A DNA stretch of 64,000 nt, taken from Anatilimnocola floriformis (GTDB lineage Bacteria > Planctomycetota > Planctomycetia > Pirellulales > Pirellulaceae). The stretch spans positions 4,402,001 to 4,466,000 of the forward strand of contig NZ_JAMLFW010000001.1 of NCBI RefSeq assembly GCF_024256385.1. The letters run 5' to 3'. Shown here one piece after another: positions 50,960 to 59,804 of the stretch (within the stretch, counting starts at the first letter, position 1; each line of letters begins with the position of its first letter). Below the pieces are notes generated by a model. It did not search any database. It saw only the letters and a list, made by a program, of their open reading frames with translations, and had not been told where the DNA came from. Both the position numbers and the translations under genes were made by a program.

Positions 50960-53770
50960 CTAAAACCTCACCTGGACCCACTGCCATTCATGCGGCGTGA
51001 GTTCAACTCGCACTTTGCCTTCTTCCACTTCCAGCTTTCGCAAACCTTCCCCTTGATAGTCGACAACCTGCCCGCTGGCCAGAGGCCGAAAAGTGCGAAT
51101 TGCGGCCTTCGCCGGACGGCCCTCGGTTTCTAGCAGTCGTAACTGCAATCCAGCGACGCGTCCCTCTTCGACAAGGGGCTGGCAGGACGTGACGAAGACA
51201 TTGCGCGCGTCGAGATGAGCCAGCCAGCCGGTTGTGCCGGAATGCGGACACGGCGCGTTCTCGACGACCGTTGGCCCGGCCAAAAGCGAGATGGCTTCGG
51301 TAAGAGGATACTTTACATCGACTCCCACGCCGAAGTTGAATTGCCGGGCACGCTCGCCACGGGTGATCAGCAGGCTATCGAGCATCCGCGAATCGTGGCG
51401 ACGATGAAACGGCAAACCGCCCGTGAGAATCGTCGTGTTGTCCTTGACTGTAACCACGTCGATGTAGTGCGGCGCTTCGCATTGCTTGCCGCCGAAGGGC
51501 ACGCGGGTTTGATGCAGCGTGCGAAACAGTTCCGCGGATGGATCAGGCCAGGCGAACCGAGCGCAGTAGTATGAGTTCCACGGATCGGCCCGCGGCTGTT
51601 CGATGGGATCGAGCTCGACCTGAATCTGCAGCACACGACTGCCGCGCGAGACGCGATATTTCTGCACAAAGCCCGCGAGTTTTTTTCCCTCACGATCGAG
51701 CAAGCGACCTTTGCAAGTGACTTCGCCGATCGCGGTGGTCGCGGCGGTGACTTCAACCGAATCGGCTGCCATCACGGAGTAAACTGCCGTTTCGTCGGGA
51801 TCGCGATAGGTATCGCCCGGCTTTTGTGATGGCCCCGGCAGCCGCAAAGCAAGTTGCTGCGACATGCGATTGCCGCGTTTACCGTACTCGTGCAGCGCGC
51901 CGAGTGTGCCGGTGACGGGGTTGATGATGGCTTCGAAGAATTCGTTGCGGAGGACGTTTTCCTCAGCCAGCATCGGCTGCTTGGTGTCCTTGGCTGGTTT
52001 GTTCTCCGCAGGAATCCAGACAAAGCCCAGCGGTGGCACGTCAACGACGACCTGACCAGCCGCAGCAGTTCCACCGACTGCGTAGATTGGCTTTTCAATC
52101 GCCGGCAGCGCGGTGAAGTTCTTCACCTCGATTGTCTCGCGACGAACGAAGCTATGGGGATTCACCACGAGCACACCTTTGCCCGCAGCGCGACTGCGGC
52201 CAGCAAGGGCATCGCTCAGGCGAGCAGCCGCGGACGACTTTCGGCTTTCTGCTTCCGCGATCGCAGTCGGCGAGCCCATGACGTCGTCGGCATGATCCGG
52301 TTCATACTTAGCAGCCGATTGCACATCTCCGCTGACCGCGCTCGCCAGGGATTGCATCGTATTGGCAACGGTCTGCAGAGTGTGCTCTTGCCAGTAGCGA
52401 ACCGAGTTGGAAATCGGATCGTCCTGCCGACGAATCACGCCTTGCTTGAGATACGGCGACTTGTAGCGATCGGGTTCAAAGCGATCGATGTGACCGGGCT
52501 GCGCCGTCTCGCGGAAGTAATGCTCAACGGTCACGAATTTGCCGAGGGCCGAGCAGTATTTGGCGATCCGCTGCAAATCACCGAGCCAGCAACAAGCCTG
52601 TCCGGGCCAGTGCGCGAGGCAAATCGTGGCGACGTGATCGCCGTCCATCGATTCGCCGAGCTTGGTGGCGTAGGTCACAAACGTCTGCGGTTTGGAAGCA
52701 TCGAGCGGCGGCCGCGCAATGGCGTCGATGGCTTGGCCGTCGAGACCTTCCCAGCGAACCTTTAGTTGCGTGCCGTCGGGAACCTTGCCGTCTTCGAGCG
52801 AAGTATGGAGCGCGCCTTTGTAACCAAGGCGATTCAAAATGCCCGGCAGTTGCGGCGTGAGACCGAATTTCCAGCGGCCGTAAACTTCCGGCGGCTTGCC
52901 GAGGATCGATTCGTAGGCTTGCTTGCCCAACTCAAGTTCCGCCTCGATCCCTTCAAGCGACAACAGCGGTAACCGCCGTTCAGTCCCTTCGCCGCCGATG
53001 ATGCCGAGCGTGCCTTGTTGGATTCGTTCGCGCACGAGTTCCAGGGACTGCGGTTCCTTCGCTGCCAGTTGCCCAGCAACTGTGCCCGAGATCAGCAAGT
53101 TGCTCGGCGTCGTCGTGACCAGTTCATCACGCAGCGGCTGACCGATCGTCGACTCGGCCATCAGCTTGATATCGATGATCAAGGCATCGACCGGGTAATA
53201 ATGATCACGCTCTTCAGCAAGCAGGCTGAAACACGCGCCGAGCTTCTCGCGGGCTAGTGTTTCGTTTCCTTCAACTGCCGCTTGAGCGGCGGCGACGGCC
53301 TGGCTCTTGAAATAGGTTTCGTCGAGATTGCTCGAATAACGCATCTGCCGCGTGAGCAGCGCAATCTGCAGATAAGCGTAACCCAGCGCGAGGAAGTCCG
53401 CGGCCAAATCAGCATTCACCGGATTCTCGCGCGGGCCGAGAAAGGCGAGCGCCGCATCGACGATTTCCTGGCGATTCGTTTTGCCGCGAATCAAACAGCC
53501 GCCCGACTCTTTCACTCGCTGGGCATAGCCGGTTGGCAGGCGTTCTTTGCAAACCGTCGGCACGGCGATGAGTCGGCCGGGCAACTCTTGCGGCGGATCT
53601 TCAATCCGTTTCCATTCCAGCGCCTGCCCCGCCGAAGCGATCAACTCGGGATGCCACAGCGCCGACCAATTCGCGAGCAGGCTCTGCGAATCATCCCCAT
53701 CGTGATACGTAGGAAAATCTTCCAAGCTATGGCAAGGAAGCAGGATCAGTAGTTCGGTGAAACGAGCCAT
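50960..53770 (-). CDS. GH38-like (alpha-mannosidase family) glycosidase-related protein
   Basis: A 936-aa protein without signal peptide. The N-terminal half looks like a GH38/57-type barrel region (LLILLPCHSLEDFPTYHDGDD at the start, GTLGIIGGEGTERRLPLLSLEGIEAEL and YGRWKFGLTPQLPGILNRLGYKGALH later), and the C-terminal half has the beta-rich GH38 C-domain pattern (EFFEAIINPVTGTLGALHEYG, NSYYCARFAWPD). The classical catalytic HxDxGW of alpha-mannosidases is not seen, so activity is uncertain. It heads an operon with cmk, probably for lack of a terminator rather than shared function. Confidence 0.6.
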   Translation of the reverse strand: MARFTELLILLPCHSLEDFPTYHDGDDSQSLLANWSALWHPELIASAGQALEWKRIEDPPQELPGRLIAVPTVCKERLPTGYAQRVKESGGCLIRGKTNRQEIVDAALAFLGPRENPVNADLAADFLALGYAYLQIALLTRQMRYSSNLDETYFKSQAVAAAQAAVEGNETLAREKLGACFSLLAEERDHYYPVDALIIDIKLMAESTIGQPLRDELVTTTPSNLLISGTVAGQLAAKEPQSLELVRERIQQGTLGIIGGEGTERRLPLLSLEGIEAELELGKQAYESILGKPPEVYGRWKFGLTPQLPGILNRLGYKGALHTSLEDGKVPDGTQLKVRWEGLDGQAIDAIARPPLDASKPQTFVTYATKLGESMDGDHVATICLAHWPGQACCWLGDLQRIAKYCSALGKFVTVEHYFRETAQPGHIDRFEPDRYKSPYLKQGVIRRQDDPISNSVRYWQEHTLQTVANTMQSLASAVSGDVQSAAKYEPDHADDVMGSPTAIAEAESRKSSAAARLSDALAGRSRAAGKGVLVVNPHSFVRRETIEVKNFTALPAIEKPIYAVGGTAAAGQVVVDVPPLGFVWIPAENKPAKDTKQPMLAEENVLRNEFFEAIINPVTGTLGALHEYGKRGNRMSQQLALRLPGPSQKPGDTYRDPDETAVYSVMAADSVEVTAATTAIGEVTCKGRLLDREGKKLAGFVQKYRVSRGSRVLQIQVELDPIEQPRADPWNSYYCARFAWPDPSAELFRTLHQTRVPFGGKQCEAPHYIDVVTVKDNTTILTGGLPFHRRHDSRMLDSLLITRGERARQFNFGVGVDVKYPLTEAISLLAGPTVVENAPCPHSGTTGWLAHLDARNVFVTSCQPLVEEGRVAGLQLRLLETEGRPAKAAIRTFRPLASGQVVDYQGEGLRKLEVEEGKVRVELTPHEWQWVQVRF

Positions 53771-53912
53771 GGGCGGGAGAGCGAAAGAGAAAGGTCGGCA
53801 CGACGCCTCTCGTTGGCGAGAGGACGCGTCTTCAGGCGGGGCACATTGCCTCCACGGATGCCCTCGCTCACGCTACGGGCTGTCTGAAGACGGCATTGTA
53901 GACAATGCCACC
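53771..53912. repeat. Short inverted-repeat-rich spacer
   Basis: Holds CCTCTCG / CGAGAGG, GCATTGT / ACAATGC and CTTCAGGC / GTCTGAAG hairpin arms in 140 bp, plus CCCTCGCTCACGC. Looks like an interspersed palindromic element rather than a gene or terminator. Confidence 0.45.
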
Positions 53913-54584
53913 TTAATTATTGCCGCCGCGAGCGCCCAGTGCGAGACGCCGATTCACATACCAATGCCGCAGATATTCGATGACGGCAGGCAGGATCGAG
54001 ACAAACACGATGCCGAGGACAACCAGTTCGAAGTGCTCTTTGATGATCGGCAAGCCGCCGAAAAAATAGCCGGCAAAGGTCATGCTTAAAACCCAGAACG
54101 CGCCGCCGACGACGTTGTAGAACAGGAACTTGCTGTAGTTCATCTGCCCGACGCCGGCCACGAACGGCGCAAATGTCCGAACGATCGGTACGAAACGGGC
54201 GATGACAATCGTCTTCGCGCCGTAGGTCTCAAAGAACTTTTGCGTCTTCTCTAGATGCTTGGGATTGAGCCAACGCGAAAACTTACCGCTAAGGACGCGC
54301 GGCCCCAGGTAACGGCCAATGTGGAAATTGACCATGTCGCCGAGCACTGCCGCAGCGAATAGCAGCACGCAGATCAGCCAGACATTCAGGCCCGAATCAG
54401 GATTCGCGGCAATCGCCCCGGCAGCAAACAGCAACGAGTCACCCGGCAGAAACGGCGTGACGACGAGCCCCGTTTCGGCGAACACAATCGCGAACAAAAT
54501 CGCATACGTCCACAGACCATAGTCGGCCGTGAGCGTGGTGAGTTTGTCATCGAGATGGAGAAACCACTGCAGCCAGTCGGGCAC
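53913..54584 (-). CDS. DedA family membrane protein
   Basis: A 223-aa protein with the DedA (SNARE-associated, VTT) family pattern: ETGLVVTPFLPGDSLLFAAGAIAA, GDMVNFHIGRYLG, the conserved loop TIVIARFVPIVRTFAPFVAGVGQMNYSKF and FYNVVGGAFWVLSMTFAGYFFGG. These membrane proteins move undecaprenyl phosphate or other lipids across the inner membrane. Four or five membrane segments are visible. Basic C-terminus (RRLALGARGGNN). Monocistronic. Confidence 0.92.
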   Translation of the reverse strand: MPDWLQWFLHLDDKLTTLTADYGLWTYAILFAIVFAETGLVVTPFLPGDSLLFAAGAIAANPDSGLNVWLICVLLFAAAVLGDMVNFHIGRYLGPRVLSGKFSRWLNPKHLEKTQKFFETYGAKTIVIARFVPIVRTFAPFVAGVGQMNYSKFLFYNVVGGAFWVLSMTFAGYFFGGLPIIKEHFELVVLGIVFVSILPAVIEYLRHWYVNRRLALGARGGNN

Positions 54585-54728
54585 GCGAGGACCCTTTGCA
54601 ACTTCGTTTCAATCGTGAACCTAAACCCATTATAGGTTTTCCCTGTGCGCAGCCCCAGGCGAATAAGCCGCACAATCGGCGTAACTGGCATGAGGAAATC
54701 ACGCAATTTGCCGGCTGTGCGTTCTCTA

Positions 54729-55687
54729 TTACTCCTTGGCGAGCGGCACGTTGATCCGCGCTAGATAGATTGCCGACTTCCCTTCGTGTGATGAATAGAA
54801 GCTCATCCACAACTGGTTGTCGTGCCAAACCAAGCCGGGGTAGCTCGTGTCGCCGCCACTCTTGAGCGTGAGCACCGGCTCGTACTCGCCGTCGGCAGTC
54901 ATCCGCGCGACGGCCGTCTTCGTGCCGCCGGGATAAGTCCGTCCAGCCGCCCACAGCGAACCATCGGGGAGCTGAATGAAGTTCGGCCCGCCGACGCGAT
55001 GCTTGGTTTCGGTCCACTTCCAACTGGTGTAAGGCGCTGAACTGCGACCGATCCAGCCGTTTTGCGTGCCACCTTCGCGACGGACCAGCGCCACCATTTC
55101 GCCGTCGGGCAAAAAGCGGAGCGTCGTTTCGTTGGGATGGCCAGGCACGTCGAGATGCGTGACCAGTTCGTACTTCACACCATCGCTGCTGGCGACGAGT
55201 TTCAACTTCCAATCGGCGGGCCCCGGTTCGGCCTTGCCAGTCTTCGCTGCCTCTTGCGCAGCCGCCGATGTCCGCTCCGATGCGTCGTACGAAATCCCAT
55301 ACGCCTTGCCGTCGTGCCAGGTTACTCGCCACAGCCATTCTCCTTCGGTCAGTGTGCGAACCGGCGGCGTCCATTCTTTTCCGTCTTTTGAAAAAGTTAC
55401 CCGCGGCTGCCGGCCGAGCAATTTCTTTCCCTCATACACCGAGCCGCCGGCGACCATCATCAAGCGGTTGTCGGGCGTGATTGAAAGCTTGGGATCGCGC
55501 AGGTCGATACCCTTTTCGCCGATCAGCGCCGCCGATTCCCACTTCTTGCCATCGCCGGAAACCAGCACACGCAACTGACCGTCGCCACCGACGTGAGCAT
55601 CGGCTTCGCGAAAGCTGCAGCAGCCGAAACCAGAGAGGTCGTTGTCAGGAAAAGGATCGCCGCGAAGAGGAGTCGGTGCTGTTTCAT
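54729..55687 (-). CDS. Exo-alpha-sialidase-like secreted protein, N-terminus disrupted
   Basis: The downstream part is a six-bladed sialidase/neuraminidase-like propeller (about 300 residues: FREADAHVGGDGQLRVLVSGDGKKW, PRVTFSKDGKEWT, LYL-type blade strands, GGTQNGWIGRSSAPYTSWKWTE) in one frame from about 55620. A good signal peptide (MKQHRLLFAAILFLTTTSLVSAAAA) starts at 55687 but lies in a different frame, and the usual 30 residues between the signal peptide and the FRE-A block seem to be missing. The two parts would fit together only after a small deletion with frame loss. Whether this is a pseudogene, a sequencing error or an alternative start is open. The open frame upstream of 55687 overlaps the next gene and is not protein-like. 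Confidence 0.55.
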
Positions 55688-55780
55688 GGTATGAATGAAT
55701 CTGGAGGAAGCTCGCGCCCGCTACTTCGGGGATTTTAAAGGAAGACGCCGCGCGGTCCCAAGCAAAAAGAGAACGCAGCC

Positions 55781-56326
55781 ATGGATTTGTTGCCGGAACA
55801 TCTGAAAGGGCAGTCACTCTACGACCGGAGCTATCAGAAGCGAACCGACGCGCTGACGGCAGCCGCGGCCGATCCACGCTGGGCTGAAACTTGGACGGAG
55901 CTAGGACAGGGTGCGCCGACGCTCGCTGGTCTCGCGCGAATTTGTTCCACGGCGCTCGCGACCGGCGGCAATCCCGATCTGCCGTTGTCGCTCGAAGCCA
56001 AGACGTTGCTTGTGGCCGCGAAAGAGCGCGGCACGCTGGAAGTGAAAGGCTCGAATCGGGCCTTTGATGCTCCCGGCCGAATGCTGGCCGTCTATGTCGA
56101 ATCGGCTGCTGATCGCACGCTCATTTTCCGCAGCCGCGAGAATCCCGCGTTCACGATTCGCTTTCTCGCCGGCTTTCGCGAACTCTGCCAGGCCGGCCTC
56201 GCGATGCATCACATCTATCACGAGTTCTCACTGACCCGCGACGGCCTTGATCGGGCCGCCACGGTCGATCCCAGCGAAGTCGAACGCCTGCTGGCCATGG
56301 CGACCGACTTCGGCGTGCTGGAGTAA
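55781..56326 (+). CDS. Hypothetical protein, 181 aa
   Basis: A cytoplasmic, mostly helical protein. After MDLLPEHLKGQSLYDRSY come an Ala-rich segment, FRSRENPAFTIRFLAGF and an HHIYHEFSLTRDGLDRA block near the C-terminus. No known motif is seen. It is convergent with the sugar isomerase gene, which ends at the next base. The frame is protein-like and the ATG context is acceptable. Confidence 0.55.
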   Translation: MDLLPEHLKGQSLYDRSYQKRTDALTAAAADPRWAETWTELGQGAPTLAGLARICSTALATGGNPDLPLSLEAKTLLVAAKERGTLEVKGSNRAFDAPGRMLAVYVESAADRTLIFRSRENPAFTIRFLAGFRELCQAGLAMHHIYHEFSLTRDGLDRAATVDPSEVERLLAMATDFGVLE

Positions 56327-57352
56327 CTAGTTCCAACCGTGCGCGTCGCGCACCTTGATCATCGTCGCCAGAATCGTATTCCACGTTTGCGGATTTTCGA
56401 GCACCGCATTGGGGAACATGCAGCCGTCCCAGCAGATGTGCCGAATGCCGCGGCTGGCAGCATCTTTCAACCAACCGCCGGCCGTCTTGACGATGTCAAG
56501 CTTGCCGTTCGGATCATCGGCGGCACAGTGACGGCCCGTCTTGTCGTGCGAACCCGTGCCATGCACGCTGCCGTCGTTCTGAGCAACGTGGAAATCAATC
56601 GTCCACGGCCGCAGGGCTTCGGTCATCTTGTGAAAAGCTGCGTCGAACTGCGCCTGATCGTAACCGGGCTTCAGTAGCGCGGCTTCTTCGGCGTTGTAAC
56701 CGAGCAGATACAGATAAGTATGGGCCTGATCGGCTTGGAAGCCGACAGTGCCGGGCATGTTCACTTCGTTCAGCAGGTCGAGCATTGCCTTCCACGAATG
56801 CATGCCGGCCCAGCAAATTTCGCCTTCGGCAGCGAGACGTTCGCCGTGGTCCTTCGCCACTTGCGCCGCTTCGCGAAACGTTTGCGCGATCTTCTTCGTA
56901 TTGCCGACCGGATCGGCCGACCAGTGGCTGGGCGAATCAGCCGAATCGATTCGGATCACGCCATACTTCCGCACGCCATGTTCGTTGAGAATCTTCGTAA
57001 TCCGGCAAGCCTTCTGCACCGCGAGGACGAAGTTCTTGCGATCTTCGGCGCTTCCCATGGCCGAACCGCCCACCGTCCCTGGCCAAACCGGCGCGACGAC
57101 CGAACCAACATTCAAGCCATAGCTGGCAATCTTATCGGCCATCGCGCGGATCGCGTCGTCACTGGCATCGGGATCGGTGTGCGGATGAAACAGAAATAGA
57201 TCGATCCCTTCAAACTTCTGGCCGTTCACATTCGCCGCAGCAGTCAACTCGAGCATCCGATCGAGGCTGATCGGCGGATGATCGGTGCCGGGCTCTTTGC
57301 CGACGAGACCGGGCCACATGGCGTTGTGAAGTTTGGGATAGGTGTTCGGCAT
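56327..57352 (-). CDS. Sugar phosphate isomerase/epimerase family protein
   Basis: A 341-aa TIM-barrel protein of the xylose isomerase-like family. Seen: [73 protein letters not shown] with a likely metal-binding glutamate, [17 protein letters not shown], and a C-terminal [16 protein letters not shown]. Such enzymes isomerise or epimerise sugars using a divalent metal. ATG at 57352 (AAGGAAATC upstream) is used. It is the last gene of a three-gene operon with the Uma2 and cupin genes. Confidence 0.8.
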   Translation of the reverse strand: MPNTYPKLHNAMWPGLVGKEPGTDHPPISLDRMLELTAAANVNGQKFEGIDLFLFHPHTDPDASDDAIRAMADKIASYGLNVGSVVAPVWPGTVGGSAMGSAEDRKNFVLAVQKACRITKILNEHGVRKYGVIRIDSADSPSHWSADPVGNTKKIAQTFREAAQVAKDHGERLAAEGEICWAGMHSWKAMLDLLNEVNMPGTVGFQADQAHTYLYLLGYNAEEAALLKPGYDQAQFDAAFHKMTEALRPWTIDFHVAQNDGSVHGTGSHDKTGRHCAADDPNGKLDIVKTAGGWLKDAASRGIRHICWDGCMFPNAVLENPQTWNTILATMIKVRDAHGWN

Positions 57353-57369
57353 GGAGAGATTTCCTTCGG

Positions 57370-58005
57370 TTAATCTTTGATTGAATTCAGCCAAGCAATG
57401 TAATCGTTGATGATATCGAACTCGTCGCGTTTGGCGTGCTGCTTCAGAAAGCGTTGAAGATCAGTGCGCGCGATCATTGGGAATGCCAGACTACGTTCGA
57501 TGGTTTCGTACTCGGCCTCGGGAGTACGACCAAACAGCTGCAATCCGCCACGCTCGTAACGCCAGATTTCAGGAATTCCCAAACTGGCATAAGCTTCGAA
57601 GCGGTTGAGCGACTTGCTCGTCACATCGACCTCAATTACCAAATCAGGCGGCGGATGCTTTTCAAGTGTGATCCGTTTCACTCCACGAACTTTCGCGGAG
57701 TTTGCCACATAGTAACACTCGTCCGGCTCCAGTCCGCGATTTTTCAATTCGCGCTTCAAGGTAATGGAGCCGCCGGATGACATGCGAATCTGCAAGACAA
57801 CCGAAATGTTCTCGACAAACCGTGCGAGCAATTTCTTGATGGCTTCGTGTTCGTGAGAGAGCGTCATGATTTCCAGCGTGCCATCCACATAAGTGTGAGG
57901 GAAACGACGGTCTTCAAACGCTTCCAGCAGTTTTTCGTAAGCCTGCCAGGAAACATCCTCCAGGAGGAAGCAGGCAGACTTCTTTGGTCGCTGAACGATC
58001 ATCAC
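57370..58005 (-). CDS. Uma2 family (DUF820) PD-(D/E)XK-like protein
   Basis: A 211-aa Uma2/DUF820 protein. Seen: [13 protein letters not shown]-like N-terminal helix, [21 protein letters not shown], and the nuclease-like [33 protein letters not shown] block with the D and E-V-D residues of the PD-(D/E)XK fold. Uma2 proteins are expanded in planctomycetes and cyanobacteria; they are of uncertain function, possibly nucleases linked to mobile DNA or toxin-antitoxin-like systems. It lies 21 bp after the cupin gene and 17 bp before the isomerase gene. Confidence 0.88.
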   Translation of the reverse strand: MMIVQRPKKSACFLLEDVSWQAYEKLLEAFEDRRFPHTYVDGTLEIMTLSHEHEAIKKLLARFVENISVVLQIRMSSGGSITLKRELKNRGLEPDECYYVANSAKVRGVKRITLEKHPPPDLVIEVDVTSKSLNRFEAYASLGIPEIWRYERGGLQLFGRTPEAEYETIERSLAFPMIARTDLQRFLKQHAKRDEFDIINDYIAWLNSIKD

Positions 58006-58026
58006 GAGACTCGCTAAACTTGGGCG

Positions 58027-59283
58027 CTACTTCGCATCCCCCACCATCGGCACCTTCTTGTGCACATCGGGTCCGAAGTACCGCAAACCGACCAGCGGTT
58101 CGCTGCCGGTGTTTTCGATTTCGTAGCCCTTGGTGGCGGCATCGTAGCTGATGAAGACTTCGTCCTCGGTCTCTTGGCCGAAGCGGATCATCGCCGGCGT
58201 TTGCAGCGCCAGTTTGCCGATGCGGCCCTTGCCTTGCACCGTGATCCAGCCGCTGCTGCCGGGGTCCTTGATGGTGCACTTCACGCCCGGATCGATCGTC
58301 AATTCCTTGGCACTGAAGAGTTGCTCTCCATCGACGTGGCCGTAGACGATCCACTTGTCGGTGTAGCCCGGGCCGCTCGACTTCTTGTCGACGATTGGTT
58401 CCAGGTAGTTGTTGTTCTTGAAGTGCGTATCGACGTTCTTCTCCCAGTCGAGTTGACCGATGATGAAGTCGAGATCCTGGTGCTTATCGGCAGGCATATC
58501 CTTCACAAGCAATGACCATGGCACGTAGCGACCTTCGACGATGTTCTGAAACATGCCGAAGACGTCGCTGCCCCATTGCGGTTCATACGTGCAGAGCGAA
58601 CCTGGAGCGTGCAACACGCCCGGCGGAATCAACCAGCCAGTGCCGCGCTTCAGGCGATAGGCTCGGCTGAGATCGAGAATGCCGTTCTCGCCCTTGTTCC
58701 AGTTCTGCAGGCACTTCTTCAGATCGTCCTTCGTGGTGCCGGGCTCGAGGCCCATGAAGGTGTAGCAAAAGTTGTTGTCGACGTTGTTGTATTGCGGCGG
58801 GAAGTAATAGCTCTCGGGCTTTCCTTCTTGACCGACGAGCTTCGCGTTCGCGGCGCTCTGGTGCATATGGTGTGGGATCGGCCCCATGTTGTCGAAGAAC
58901 TTCGAATAGACCGGCCAGCGGTTGTACTTCTTAAACATCGTCTTGCCGATGAGTCGAGCGCCGGCTTCTTCGACGGCGTCGCGGAGCAGGAACTGCTTTC
59001 CTTCGAAACTGGCAAAGCTCAGGCCTTCGTGCCAAACACGACCTTCGTTGGCCGCTTCGGTGGTGCTGCTGAACCACCGCTCATCGATGCCGCCGCGATT
59101 GGCGCCATAGGCGTAGAGATCTTGCGGGTGCAACTTGATCCGGCGGCCCGGGTGCAAAAAGCTGCGCGGCACCCACGTCGGCGTGAGGCGGAGCACCCCT
59201 TCTCCCTTGTCGAGCGCCCGATCGAGAATTTTGCTGATGCTGTCCTTCTTCACAACGTTCGGTTGAGCTGCTGCGGTCGACAT
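58027..59283 (-). CDS. Mannose-6-phosphate isomerase-like cupin protein
   Basis: A 418-aa protein with the metal-binding architecture of class I phosphomannose isomerases: PIPHHMHQSAANAKLVG, YYFPPQYNNVDNNFCYTFMGL, and GTGWLIPPGVLHAPGS (metal-binding histidine). The C-terminal third is a further cupin-like barrel (GSSGWITVQGKGRIGKLAL). It may isomerise a sugar phosphate or a related hexuronate. It is the first gene of the operon with the Uma2 and isomerase genes. The start ATG at 59283 is chosen because MSTAAAQP is a natural cytoplasmic N-terminus. Confidence 0.8.
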   Translation of the reverse strand: MSTAAAQPNVVKKDSISKILDRALDKGEGVLRLTPTWVPRSFLHPGRRIKLHPQDLYAYGANRGGIDERWFSSTTEAANEGRVWHEGLSFASFEGKQFLLRDAVEEAGARLIGKTMFKKYNRWPVYSKFFDNMGPIPHHMHQSAANAKLVGQEGKPESYYFPPQYNNVDNNFCYTFMGLEPGTTKDDLKKCLQNWNKGENGILDLSRAYRLKRGTGWLIPPGVLHAPGSLCTYEPQWGSDVFGMFQNIVEGRYVPWSLLVKDMPADKHQDLDFIIGQLDWEKNVDTHFKNNNYLEPIVDKKSSGPGYTDKWIVYGHVDGEQLFSAKELTIDPGVKCTIKDPGSSGWITVQGKGRIGKLALQTPAMIRFGQETEDEVFISYDAATKGYEIENTGSEPLVGLRYFGPDVHKKVPMVGDAK

Positions 59284-59395
59284 GGTTGCGGAATCACTCC
59301 AGTGGGGAGAGGCGAATTATCGAATAAAAAGAACAGAAACAGCCAGTTGTATTCGGTTTAGCAGAGGGCGACAAGCCAAGCAAAATGCCGAGTAA

Positions 59396-59713
59396 CTACG
59401 GTTTTTCACTGCTTGGGCAGGTGCAGACGAACTTCCGGCAGCCGGGACAGCCGCTACCATACTTTTTGGCTACAGCTTCGGTCAGGTCGATGCCGGCGAC
59501 GTTGGCCATGGTGGTGAGCCAGGCAAGGACGTCGGCGAATTCACCGAGCCGTTCTTCATGCGAACCGTTGCGGAGTGAGGTAGCGAGCTCGCCCACCTCT
59601 TCAGCAAACCAGAGAAAAGTCCCTTCCAGACCGCGGGCCTGGTCCTTTTCGAAGTACATCTCTTTGATGAGGGCCTGCAGATCGGCGAGCGAAATATTGG
59701 TTGGCTGGGTCAT
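59396..59713 (-). CDS. MazG-like nucleotide pyrophosphohydrolase with Cys-rich tail
   Basis: A 105-aa all-alpha NTP pyrophosphatase. Seen: the EExxE...ExxD metal-binding motif (FAEEVGELATSLRNGSHEERLGEFADVLAWLTTMAN). MazG-type enzymes hydrolyse NTPs to NMP and pyrophosphate. The C-terminus carries CPGCRKFVCTC, four cysteines that could hold a zinc ion, which is not part of the core fold. It lies between the cupin gene and the inverted-repeat element at 59734, and is monocistronic. Confidence 0.85.
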   Translation of the reverse strand: MTQPTNISLADLQALIKEMYFEKDQARGLEGTFLWFAEEVGELATSLRNGSHEERLGEFADVLAWLTTMANVAGIDLTEAVAKKYGSGCPGCRKFVCTCPSSEKP

Positions 59714-59733
59714 GGTTGTTCTCGGTGAAAAAT

Positions 59734-59804
59734 GTAGCTGAATTCGCCAGAATTCAGATGGTCGAGTCTGGTTACCGGTTCTGAATTCTGGCGAATTCAG
59801 CTAC
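59734..59804. repeat. GTAGCTGAA-type inverted repeat, copy 2
   Basis: Perfect 25-bp arms at 59734-59758 and 59780-59804, beginning GTAGCTGAATTCGCC, with a 21-bp loop. The right arm contains the stop codon of the TPR gene. The outer ends match copy 1 at 28268. Confidence 0.85.
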
